DNA of 64,000 bases from Isoetes taiwanensis. Taxonomy: Eukaryota > Streptophyta > Lycopodiopsida > Isoetales > Isoetaceae. The position numbers and the translations under genes were made by a program. Below the pieces are notes generated by a model. The model was not told the DNA's origin, ran no database searches, and was given only the letters and a program-made list of their open reading frames with translations. Within the stretch, counting starts at the first letter, position 1. Each line of letters starts with the position of its first letter. Below, in pieces: positions 45,850 through 56,425 of this stretch. Location of the stretch: assembly GCA_021234155.1 (NCBI GenBank), contig JAJEKV010000009.1, positions 7,551,546 to 7,615,545 on the forward strand. Reading direction: 5' to 3'.

Positions 45850-46320
45850 TTGCTGATAAAGCGTGCAAGATCGGCTTCCTCATCCGGGGTGAGCTTCAAC
45901 GCTGCTCTTCTCTCCTTGCTCCTCCCCCATGTGGGTCTCCGGCCGGGTGTTGCTCCTGGCTATTGGGCTGCCTTGTTGCGCTCCCTCAGTGCTCCCTGCC
46001 CTTCCCTCCTCCCTCTGCGATCTCCTCGAGGATTTGATGCATGATGTCCGGTCGGGTGAGTCGTCTATGATCTCCGTGTGGTCGCCCGATCCGATCCTCG
46101 CATCTTAAGCCGAAGAAGATTAAGCCTTCGGAAAAGGCGTTCTTGAAGGACTCTCTGAAGAGGCCCGGCCGGGCGCCGGATGAATAAACTGACGAGGCTT
46201 TCGGGTTTGTTTCAGGCGGGCCATCACTTCATCGATTAAATCGATCGGAGCTAATGTCGGAAGATCGCTTTGGCGGACACGAGCAATTTTTCTAAGGACG
46301 TAACGCGGGAAATGGGAGGG
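45850..46320 (-). pseudogene. Extra leader ORF block 1 of element B, upstream part
   Basis: The GC-rich minus-strand sequence follows the TATA box at 46329-46338. It is open in pieces, for example MARLKQTRKPRQFIHP from about 46226, with stops or frame changes soon after. It continues at 36186 once the insertion is removed. No family is recognised. Frame breaks prevent choosing a start codon with confidence. Confidence 0.4.
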
Positions 46321-46328
46321 GTCTAGGT

Positions 46329-46338
46329 CTATTTATAG
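46329..46338 (-). promoter_or_regulatory. TATA box of leader unit 1
   Basis: CTATAAATAG on the minus strand, identical to the decamer before leader unit 2. GC-rich, coding-like sequence starts shortly downstream. Confidence 0.6.
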
Positions 46339-46410
46339 GTGTCAATTTTAGGTCAACTTTTAAACTACCTTTTGGGGTGCTTAAAACATCTAAAACACCC
46401 TAATTAAACA

Positions 46411-46675
46411 GGTCTCACATCGCTAAAAGCCCGAGCCCGATTTTGAGAATCTCAAAATCTGTCCGGCGCCGCGTGTGACACATGGTGGGACCCACTACTA
46501 AATTTTGTACTTTTTAAAACATGTAACATGCTAATTCTAATGATTCTTAGCTTAAATTTAGATTTATCAAGTTATTTTCTTGTGATTTATGACTTTTTTT
46601 AGCGTTTTATTTGAATGTTCACCGCGTTAAGCCCGGCCCGATTTTGAGAATCTCAAAATCTGCCCTCGGCGCGAC
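46411..46675 (-). promoter_or_regulatory. Paired palindromic modules upstream of leader unit 1
   Basis: Palindromes with arms GATTTTGAGA and TCTCAAAATC lie at 46439-46459 and 46640-46660, again 201 bp apart centre to centre. The inner one is enclosed by GGTCTCACA and GTGTGACA. The outer has a weaker GGAGACCAC on one side. They lie about 100 and 300 bp upstream of the TATA box. The pair matches that of unit 2. Confidence 0.75.
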
Positions 46676-46882
46676 GCAGGAGACCACACCCTACTTTTGG
46701 AAGGTTGGCTCATCAATTCTTAATATTTTTTTTTTTTTTTTCATTCATTTTAACTGCTACTAGCTTAGCAAAACTACAAAAAAATGAGAAAAAAAAATTT
46801 CCCATTTTTCGAGGTTTAAGGATCCTATCAAGTTAGTACTACGGGGAACATGGTCGCTTTGCTCTTGGTCACCAAGAACATT

Positions 46883-46893
46883 GCTCGATACCA
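46883..46893 (-). promoter_or_regulatory. Primer-binding site of element B
   Basis: TGGTATCGAGC on the minus strand lies 3 bases inside the 5' LTR edge. It matches the initiator-Met tRNA site TGGTATCAGAGC but lacks one A. This is the usual primer for plant LTR elements and fixes the orientation and left edge of the 5' LTR. Confidence 0.82.
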
Positions 46894-46896
46894 TTA

Positions 46897-49152
46897 TGGA
46901 CGTCCCCTACCGTCTGATTGCACTTTCGCCCAGATACAAACAGGAGTTCATCCCCATACCACTCCATGCCGATACAGGGCCCTCCACATAACACCTGCAA
47001 CCCCCGACCGGTTCCAGGGGAAGAGTGAAGGGTCATTTTACCCCGCTCCCTCGGGGCCTACCTAGTCATGGCGTAAAACATACATGTCGATATATAACAT
47101 AAGCACATATCCACCTCGAAGGGTGGTCCATCAACATCTGCATAGACAATGATCGAAGACGATACATATGGGAAATCCTACCCAAGGCTCGGACTCAAAG
47201 GGATAACCCGACGGCTTGGGTCTCCCGTGAGTTCATTGCGGCATGCAATTCATGGCAATGGATTTGGCGGCATATGAACATGGCAAAGGGTTGTCCACTC
47301 CATCCGCCCCCCACAAGTACCTGCAGTAGGTGAAAAGTGTCGGGACCTCGATCAGTAGCCCACGGATGCATAGCCGTAAGGGCTATTCCTGGGTTTCATC
47401 CTCCCGGTTCGATGGGGCAGGAAGGGATCACTCCCTCCGAGATCTACATGTTTGACTCAAGGTGACTAGAGGGCCACCGCCTGTAGTCGACCGAACCCAC
47501 CACTTCCAAGTGTACACCACTTCTCTGCCATTGAATCCATGCCTCACCACGGAGGGACACTGGCAGGAGCCATTAGACCTAGTCACAATGATCCCTGGGG
47601 TAGGCCTTACACACCGGAGGGATCGCTCAAGAGTCTTGACTTCTGAACCTCCTTCTCCATGTATGTACTGCCCCTTCACCCACAACCCTGTGGTTCTTGT
47701 ACACGTATGTGGGTAGGCCCTAACATGCTTCCACCCACAGCACAAAGGTGTGCTAGAGAGGCTACTCTAGGAGCATCAACTACAAAGCTTTAGGTCTCTA
47801 CCCCTTCCCAATACAAGGAGTTCATAGAGATACATCATCCATATACTTCCACAGAGAACTAAAGAACTAGATCTAATCTACATCATAGAGTTAGGTTCTT
47901 TAGTTAGAATCTACTATCTAGAGATCTAGAGGGCTGCTATGGGCAATTTAAGAGGCTAAACCCCACTGATTCGATGGCTAAAAGAGGGTTTAAGCTATTT
48001 AATTGCCTAAATACTGATCCTGAGGGACTCCTCCCTGACTGAGCTTCGACCATCCTCCCGGCCAAAATTCGAATCAAGAGAAACTAAGGATACATTCTCT
48101 CAGGTGAAGTCTCTGAGGCGGTTTTGGTCATTGAGGCAGCCAAAGCAGGGAGTTCTAAAACCCTAGAAACCAAAATTGGGCAAGTTAGGGTTTTCCCTCC
48201 CTTAATAGACAAGGGGTTGGCTAGGGTTTCCAATTATCCCCTTTAGGCATGTGGGATAATTGGGAATGGGCCCACTTGCCTTTAATGGATAGGTGGCAAA
48301 ATGTGCCCACATGGAAATGTGTGCCCATTAACATTAGAGGTAATTTGAGATCTCATTTTGTCCCATTAAGGGATGCTTAAAAAGCCACATCGGCTTTTAA
48401 ACCGTCCCAATAAGAGAAGAGCTCGGTGTATTTTATTCCAAATTATGTGGCGTATAATTAATGCGGTTCTAACTAACTTTTGCAAAGGTCATCTTTCTAC
48501 TATAACTTTTTGATCAAAACCCTCATTCGAACACTATTTGTGGCAATGGATTCGCCTCCTCAAGATCTTTCTAATGACAACCCATTGTTATATCTTTTGG
48601 GATGTAAATATATAAGAAAAGAGCAAAAAACCATATTTTTTAAGGTTAACACATATGGCTTGTATTGAAATACATCATAACCATATATCACTTGAAAGAT
48701 CTTTTCATTCTCAAGATCTAATGCAACAAACGCTGCAACATTTTCATGAGTAGATCAAAAGTTATAGGGAAAAAAAACGACAATGAAGAATGAAGTTGTT
48801 AATGCCGTGATTAATTGTTTGATGTAGAGTACTCATTCTATTGGAGGATTCTTATGGGGACAAAAGGAGATCTCAAATTACCTCTAATGTGTGTACATTG
48901 GAGAATGTGCACATTAATTGCACCTATGGGTGTGGCCCACTTGGCATGAAGTGGCCATATGGGAAAATGTGCACCTAAGTGAATGTGCACATTGTTTAAT
49001 GTGCACATTAATAAATGCACACTCCTTGCACGTTGCCCCCTAGGGCTACTAGCCTAGCTACACGCTATGCATTACCGCCACGGTGGCGGTGGTATGTTGA
49101 TTTAGGCAGAAGTACAAGATAATGCCCCGAGACCGTATAATCGCCCCGACGC
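46897..49152 (-). mobile_element. 5' LTR of element B (LTR family L, copy 4), carrying a 558-bp insertion
   Basis: The sequence matches 25570-27237 in order, for example GATACAGGGCCCTCCACATA, AGAGGCTACTCTAGGAGCAT and AATGTGCACATT near 48904. Its inner end is GGGGACGTCCA. Its outer end reads CCGTATAATCGCCCCGACGC then ATA, a decayed form of the copy 3 end. Removing the inverted-repeat insertion leaves about 1.7 kb. It differs from the 3' LTR by many small indels. Confidence 0.85.
48332..48889. mobile_element. 558-bp inverted-repeat element (MITE) in the 5' LTR
   Basis: The ends are perfect inverted repeats over CATTAGAGGTAATTTGAGAT and beyond (about 30 bp, with one change in TCATTTTGTCCC versus TCCTTTTGTCCC). 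The LTR sequence is continuous when the element is removed (CCCATTAA joined to TGTGTACATT, as in copy 3). No target duplication is therefore visible with these borders. The inside has no transposase. Confidence 0.88.
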
Positions 49153-51592
49153 ATAGAACGCCGCGACGCGGGCGTTTCAAGACAACTACCAACACCATCC
49201 CAAAATAAAAAAGAAGATATTCTTTTCTAGGAAGATAATCCTAATTCGTATACCATTGCAATTCTCACACAACTCCATGTCATATCAGCGATGCATAGAC
49301 CATTCATTATATCTTGCACTTTTAAATAAAACCCCCTTGCACTTCTACTCTTCTACTGGGATGGGTCTGTATGGGAGAAAATCACAGAAAATTTGCCGCT
49401 TATGGGGTACGTTGGTGTTACAAAAAAGCTACCTTGGAACTATCATGAAAAATATTTACGAAGGCAAGCACTTTGTAACTCAAGTATATCGCCTCCTCTT
49501 AGCACCACAACCCCTCCCGTTGCCAGATGGGTGGTGGCTACAATTTGAGTTGTACATGGTGTTGGCTTTGGGATAAGTTGCTCCATCCTATAGTTTCTGC
49601 ACTTTGGTGGTAGGTTATCCACAGGTGCCTGCGTGTTAATGCCTTCTAGTATCGTTATGTTTTTTGCACATTTGCAATATACCCGCTCTGCCTTTTAGAA
49701 GTTGAGACTCTTGATAATTGTCTTTTTTATTGTCCAAAGGTTTACTTGGCGTGGCTTGGCTACAAGGTTTCTTTAACAGTGCACTAGACTGCCGATGCAA
49801 CCTCTTGGCATCCTATCCTGTGACGTCCCCTACTCATATACGGTGCACTCACCGTATACAAACAGGAGTTCATCCCCCATACCAGCTCCATGCTGATACA
49901 AGGCCCTCCACGTATCACTGCAACCTTGACGAGTTCCAGTGGGAAGAATGAAGGGGTCATTTTACCCTGTCTCCCTCAGGGCCTACCTAGCTGCGGAAGC
50001 GTAAAACACATGTAAGTATACATACATCAACATCTCTGACCATCACGAAGGATGGATCACCCATACCTGCATAGACAGAGATCTGTACATCACATATGGA
50101 GATCCTACCCAAGGCTCAGACTCAAAGGGGATGACTGACGGCTTGGGCCTCCAGAAGTCATTGCAGACAGAATTCATGGCAAATGGATCTGGCTGGCATA
50201 AGAATATGGGATAGGGTAGTCCACTCCATCCGCCCCTCCTGTGCACACTTTGCCGAGTAGGTTGAAAGGTCTTGGGACCTGACTGTAGCCCGCCGGATGC
50301 ATAGCCAAAGGGGCTACTCCTGGGTTGCATCTCCCCAGTCCCACCAGAGGCTAGCATACTGGCTCAAGGTGACTAGAGGGCCACTGCCCGTACTCGACTT
50401 GAACTCCATGGAAGGTGTCCACCACCCCAAGAGTGTCGAACCCATGCAAAGCCCGCACGCAGTGGCATGGCATTAGGTCTAGTACACCGTAGTCCCCGAT
50501 AGGCTTTACTACCAGAGGGACGTGATCATGAGTCAGGACATGAACCTCCTTGTAAGCCAGTCTGGCCCCTCCACCCACAACCAGGTGTGGCTCTTGTACA
50601 CAGGCCGAATTTAATAGTGCATTAAAGAGGGTTAGCTAGGAGCATCAGACTACTAGGCTTTTAAGGCCTCTACCCCCCTTCCCAATACAATGATTCCACA
50701 GAGATAATCATCACATACATATCATAGAAGAACTAAAGAATAAGATTTAATCTAAATCACAGAGTTAGGTTCTTTAGTTATGGCTCGATATCTAGAGGTC
50801 TAGATGGCTGCTGTGGGCAATTCAATAGGCTAAACCTACTTACTCTATGTCTGGGAGGCGGATTAGACTATTGAATTGGCAAAATACCTGATCCCTGGCT
50901 TGCTCCTCCTGCTCTAAACGCTTCCATGCTGCAGAACTGCTTGAAGATGAAATTAGAAAGGGAAGCTGATGAGCTAGGCTGCTCAGACAGACTTCGGGAG
51001 TCGAGATTGGCTCTTGGAGCAAGCAAAACGGAGTTCTAGAAGGCTATGGACGAAAATGGAAAGTTAGGGTTTCAGTTGCCTTATATAGACTATAAGTTAG
51101 GGCTAGGGTTTCTATTAACCCTTGAGCATGTGGGATAAATGGGTGTGGCCCACTCGGCGTACACGTCAATCGGGATGGCGTGTACGCGTGACGAGGCAGT
51201 ACAGTATACGTCCTGGGATCGTATACTGTGCTGGAACGTCACATATCCCAATGCATGGCAGGCATTCCATCTTGATTCTGATTGGCTCCTGTTGTCGATA
51301 TGGGAATGTCGCAGATATTACATTTTTTAGGGCATTTACTCATTTGCACACGACATTATTGTTGTGACCCAGAATAAGATACAGATGGCTTGTGAGTGTT
51401 CCTCCCTTGTGTCAGAAGTGAAGGAACATATTGGGATTCAATATCTTCAAATTGGTTTTTAAGCACATTGTGCTTCAGCCTCGTGCTCCTGTGGCATCTT
51501 CTTGTATTTACACAGTTAGATAAGACATGTACATTCTGTACTTTTTATATCTAATTAATAAACTTTTTGCTTTCGTCCTTCAAAAAAAATCC
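49153..51592 (+). mobile_element. L1-type LINE remnant split by a solo LTR
   Basis: The plus strand has a zinc-binding RVT tail PLCLLEVETLDNCLFYCPK near 49690-49750. After the solo LTR it continues WHPIPNAWQAF near 51243-51280 on removing one TATCC. The 3' end is TTTTTGCTTTCGTCCTTCAAAAAAAA at 51563-51590, an L1-like tail. Earlier parts (49320-49570) read as a decayed reverse transcriptase C-terminus. It is defective. Confidence 0.75.
49819..51243 (-). mobile_element. Solo LTR, family L, copy 5 (1425 bp), TSD TATCC
   Basis: It runs from TGTGACGTTCC (minus) to GGGGACGTCACA, with TATCC directly at both sides (49814-49818 and 51244-51248). An exact 5-bp target duplication around a single LTR means recombination removed the rest of the element. 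The ends carry hairpins: TATACGGTG-cact-CACCGTATA near 49838 and a 12- to 13-bp stem near 51198-51230. Confidence 0.95.
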
Positions 51593-52015
51593 CCTTTTGT
51601 TTGGGTGCATATTCACACGAGGGGATGACTTCGAGCATCCAAAGTTGTTGGATGGGCGTATTCATAAATTGTACTTCATTTTGGACTATAGATAGTGATT
51701 TATATCTTAGTATCCATGGCGCCACAAGTTAGGGTTTGCAATGTAGAAATGTTAGCGAGATACAATAAGGTTTGAAATAAATATATGCAATGGTGTTGAT
51801 TTGGGTATTGTACAATTCATAAGGAGGGGCGGATAGGCTCCTGCTGCCTTGCATCACCCCTTCTATGAATATGCACTCAAACAAAAGGGGATTTCAGGGG
51901 TTTTTTATTAAAATTGCATGATATAATGGCCTATGTTTTCAAAATCAGTTTAGCCCCTTCAGAGCGTTGGGAACTGTGGTGTGCATATTAATTAATATTT
52001 TGAATATTAAATAGC
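51593..52015. other. Non-coding stretch between LINE remnants
   Basis: No gene is seen. GTTTGGGTGCATATTCACACG (51600) and an inverted counterpart near 51870-51895 (TATGCACTCAAACAAAAGGGG) suggest a small inverted-repeat element of about 300 bp (51587-51900) with arms starting CCCCTTTTGTTTG. Confidence 0.5.
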
Positions 52016-52019
52016 TCTC

Positions 52020-53170
52020 ACTTATCGTGGCCAAAATATTGAAGTGGTGTCCGCATACAAATATTTGGGGGTGGAGTTATCGTCGGCCATGAACTGGGAC
52101 AATTCCATCCAGCTGCGAGCCGCAACAGGTTGGAAGGCACTCTATGCAATGGAGAACAATAGCTACAAGGCGGAGCTGTATGATTGGGCCCACCAATCGC
52201 ACCTATTCAAGGTGCTAGTAGAACCTGTATTTTTGTACGGGGTCGAGGTCTGGGGCCCAGTGATTGCCCTCGCCACTTGGAACGACTTGGAGCAAGTGCA
52301 GAAAGCTTTCTTGGCACGAGCTCTGGGGGTGGTCCACAGTCCCATACCAGATATTGTCAAAGAGGAGCCCTTGACAGACACATCGTCTACTTCCAGAAGG
52401 TGGTCAGAATGGACGATATTCGTCACCCTCACCTTGCTTACACTATGGCAATGGGCCCTCAACGATTAAAAGCTTGCTGGTGGGAAAAGAGAGCTCAGTG
52501 GCTGGCCAGATGGAATGTGCAAGAGCACAGGTACGTCCAAGTGCAAACGGAGGCAGACCACTGCAGTTATCAACGCCATATAAATCCCAGGTTGGAGCGG
52601 GCCCCCAATGCTATCTGCGCACTCATCTACCCATGAAAAATCGCAGATCCATTGCCTCTATCCGCACAGGTGCACACCATCTCCGGATTGAGACAGGGAG
52701 ATGGGTTGGGGAGTCGCGTCAGGAGAGGTTTTGTCAACGCTGCCAGGTTGGAGCTGTGGAAGATGAATGCCACACACTTCAGAGTTTCCCAACATATGAT
52801 GACATTCGGACACGCTATGCTGAGCTGGTTCATCCTGATCAGCCCCTACATGAGATGCTGAGTACGAGCTCGGTACGGAGGTTGGGCTCATATATTCACG
52901 AGATCATGGATCCCCGAGATCAGCTTGGCCCTTAGGCACTCACCTGATGCATGTACATATTTCTGTCTATATTTGTATTTGTTTTTGTATCTATACAGTT
53001 TGACAGCAAGCCTATTCCTGTCACGATTTTTTCCCCAAACAACCCTTGAGGGCGGGGAGGGGGTTTTTTTAACCCGGGCAGTAATACGCTTGCTGCGCCT
53101 CTTGTTGGGTCCCATAGGCCAATTGGTCTCCGTGGACGATAAAAATTCCTATTCTATTTTATTCTTAATA
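52020..53170 (+). mobile_element. LINE family 2 remnant, copy 3 (reverse transcriptase C-terminus)
   Basis: The frame at 52044-52469 reads AYKYLGVELSSAMNWD, RAATGWKALYAMEN and FLYGVEVWGPVIA, typical of the region after the LINE reverse transcriptase palm. After frame changes, SIRTGAHHLRIETGRWVG and RFCQRCQVGAVEDECH (52660-52790) give a cysteine-histidine knuckle. The 3' end GGCCAATTGGTCTCCGTGGA and CGATAAAAATTCCTATTCTA matches copies at 16390 and 43712. The 5' part is missing, as is usual for LINE copies. Confidence 0.85.
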
Positions 53171-54850
53171 CGTGTGAATTTGCACCTAATTTAAAGAAAA
53201 TTATGTGATTTTATGATTCTGTTTATCGTATGGTTGTGTTAAGGAAAAAAATTCCATCAATCACGACATACAGAATTCAATAGATAACTGTTACAGGAAA
53301 TGATGACAACCATTGATATGAAAACACATTTATAATATGTATAAAAGATGTGTAAGCTATGTGACTACATGCCTTCATGAAATAGTAATGTCAAATAGAA
53401 TTGCTAGACATGTGATAGTGCCCTCCTATTGTTGGCATATGAATTAGCCCTACATAGTCTTCGCGCACTTTCATCAGCACCTCATTTTATGTAAACTAAC
53501 AAAGGAGACACCTTAGAAAGCACGCTATAGCAAACTCTTTAGCGGTTGATAGACAACACTTATTTCATGAAGCTATTATAGCAAAGCTGCCAAACTCGTC
53601 AAACGATCCGTCCCTTGTTCCCTCTAGTACAGAAATGCAATATATTGGTTTCACATTGAAACAGATATAACAAAATAATTCTCCAAAAATGTAAACCTAC
53701 AGATTAGAATATGTGCCTCAAAATATGATAAAGCAAACTGAGCAGTGCAAAGCGCCTTTCAATGTTGAGTGCCAGAACTATTGTAGATGGAGAGATAGAT
53801 GCAGCTTGAAGTAGATATAACCATCAAGTCGGAAAACATTTTGCCACTTTGCCTTGCAAATAAAGAACAAAGAAATCTATTTGGAAACAAAAGAGACCTA
53901 TATGGAGAGATGGCCTGAGGATTTGCGATGGACAGAGGAGCCTGAATAATGGCTATTAGAAGCAGGACTAAAGATTTCACATGCAAACATGTTGGTACTG
54001 ATACTGGGCTCCTTATAAAAACTTGTTTTGAATTGGAATGGAACCAAATTACGAGTTTGAGACTTACAAGATTGATGATGCATTTGCGAAAATTGTCAGA
54101 AGTCAAAATCACATGGCTCCAATTCCTACAAATTACAGAAAGTCATATAAGATCGTGAATTTACGATTGTGCTAGTATAACTATTTCAACAGGTGAGTTG
54201 TTTGCATAACCTTCTTCTTCGATTTCTTCTTCAACAAAACCTTTATACCTTGTCCTTTGCACATTATTTTGCCTTCTAGAATACTCAAAGATAAACCTAA
54301 GTTATATAAGAGGAACACAAAATCCGCTGCAATCAGATAACGAAGCCTTTGACAATCAGAAAATATTTGGATAGTGTTGCTTGCTGGATATGCTAAAGAC
54401 GATCATGGTTTAGAAGCTACAAAATGTTTTGAAGATATAGCTTTAGCATTGCCTACTGGATCATGGTCATGGTCTAGAAACTGTAAACAACTTTTAACAT
54501 ATGGATGGCATTGCTTGCTGGCTATGCTTTGAATATGATCATGGTCTTGCATCATAGATCTTTTTACATGAACATCACAGATTTTAGAAGAACCTGCTAC
54601 TCTAAGGATTCCATTATATAAATAGCTTCATCCAGATTGTTTAACAAAGAAAATGTATAAATCTTCTTATTCTTTCTAATAGTATCCTTATTTCTTGCAC
54701 CAAACTGTCTATTTCATCATGTTTTTTCGAAATGGCGTCTCTTTACTTGACCAAGTCCTTTGTGCCTTTGAAGGCCATGAAAATAAACTTTAGGATTTCT
54801 TATTAGTATCCCATGCAATAACTACTGAACATCGCATTATTGTAGCACAA
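53171..54850. other. Non-coding stretch
   Basis: No supported gene. Short frames near 53759-54112 (minus) and 53949-54158 (plus) overlap each other and lack motifs. A loose repeat of TTGCTTGCTGGATATGCT, ATTGCCTACTGG and ATTGCTTGCTGGCTATGCT occurs around 54376-54530. Confidence 0.45.
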
Positions 54851-54855
54851 TAATC

Positions 54856-55893
54856 GCATCGATCCGAGACATCGGATCGCCATTCTAGAATGGGACGAGC
54901 ATGCATGTCATGCATGCATGCGGGTGGCGCATGCCCGTTTTGGTTGGGAGTTCGCTATTTCAGCGCGTGTCGCGATCCACGCCATCGGTGCTTCCTCTTC
55001 TCTCGCCAGCACCTTATTCTCTTTGAATTGTTTCGGTGCGGGGAGGGCTTCTTCCCGCCGGGTTTAGCCAATTTAGACGATCTTTCTTGCTATCCTTTTT
55101 GACTGGGCCTTTTGGCCTCGTCCCGCGACCTTCGTCCCTCGATCCTAGTTTGTAAGGAAGTTCTGATACCGGTAGCTCCGGGCGGTTGTTGTTTTTGCGA
55201 GTCCCATTCTAGAATCGCATCGATCCGGACATCGGATCGCCATTCTAGAATGGGACAAGCATGCATGTCATGCATGCGCGGCGGCGCATGCCCGCTTTTG
55301 GTTGGGAGTTCGCTATTTCAGCGCGCTGTCGTGATCCACGTCCCATCGGCGCTTCCCCTCTTCTCTCAATGCATTACCTTATTCTCTTTTGAACCCACCC
55401 TCCCCTTTTTGTTTATTATATTTTTGTACAAGTTCTGCTTTCTCATGTTTTTCCACCAATTGGTGATGTTTTTTCACCCGCTGGGTGATGCTATTCTCCG
55501 GTATGTTTTCGCTTGTTGTGTTGGTGATGTGCGTGTACAGTTGGCTGGCGAAAGATCTGCTTCACTTCTCCATGCGGGGTTTTGGGAGCGATTCTATGCC
55601 TTTACGCTTGTCTAAGCCCCTTGCCGGGCTTATCACTAGGGTTTTTCCTCGAAAACCCGAAAAGGGCTGGGTTTTTAATCCCTTGATAAGCTTTCTACAG
55701 TACATCAACCACTCATCTTTAGCATTGTATTTGTTTTGGGGTCCAAATGATATAATTGGATTTTCCCTTTATTTTTCGTGGGTAGTTCGCATGTGTGCGG
55801 CTACCCACTGTCCACCATTGTAGAAAATCTGCTGAGATGAATGAGAAGCCTAGGCGGTTTGTTGGTTTCTTGCGAGTCCCATTCTAGAATGGA
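54856..55893. repeat. Two tandem units with palindromic CCATTCTAGAATGG ends
   Basis: Each unit starts with GCATCGATCCG...CGGATCGCCATTCTAGAATGGGAC and ends with GCGAGTCCCATTCTAGAAT. Unit 1 spans about 54856-55212 and unit 2 about 55213-55893. The first 180 bp of both are alike (CATGCATGTCATGCATGC, TTGGGAGTTCGCTATTTCAG). The middle parts differ and unit 2 is longer. The ends CCATTCTAGAATGGGAC and GTCCCATTCTAGAATGG are inverted repeats. It may be a small transposon that duplicated beside itself. No gene is recognised within it. Confidence 0.8.
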
Positions 55894-56425
55894 ATATATG
55901 TGGCAAAATAACTTTACATCTGCATGAGAACGAGAATGACTAATCATTAACAAATTCATAACCAGTAAAACAAAATTGCAGAGGGGTCGCAACACTTAGC
56001 TTATAATCATGCAGATGAAGACATGCTGCAAAATGGGATCAACAAAAGTGCGATACAAAAATTTAGCTTTTGATACAAGCAAAGATGGCGCAATTGAAAG
56101 ATGGCCCAATTTAAGCATATCTTAAATATTTTCCCCTTGAATCTGCATGGACACAATAACATAGAAGAGGATACAAAAATAGAATACAAAGTATTGCATG
56201 GTAAAGAAGAACTGTGTTGAATAATTTGACGATTGTGACGTTCCACGTATTTATACACCTTTTTAAGTATAAATACATGACACGACATTAATTATTCATA
56301 AGCTAAGGTTAGCTATGTTAATAATTAAATTATAAAGGTGGAAACCTAACCTTAAACCCTAATTCGAATTTAGGGCTTAACCTAATATTAACAAGGTGCT
56401 ACGCACGGAGGGTTGCCCTCCGTGA

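Larger units (their letters stand above)
25570..49152 (-). mobile_element. Nested Ty3/gypsy chromovirus, nearly complete (element B, 23.6 kb including insertions)
   Basis: Read on the minus strand, a 5' LTR (46897-49152), a primer-binding site (46883-46893), a long leader with two extra ORF blocks, gag, protease, RT, RNase H, integrase, chromodomain, a polypurine tract (27238-27251) and a 3' LTR (25570-27237) follow in order. The flanks are GGAAC on the left and GAAC on the right, a near match for a 5-bp target duplication. Insertions inside it are a retroposed sequence at 36202-45834, itself split by a CACTA element, and a 558-bp inverted-repeat element in the 5' LTR. Without these it would be about 13.5 kb. 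The coding domains carry many short indels, so the copy is defective. Confidence 0.85.
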
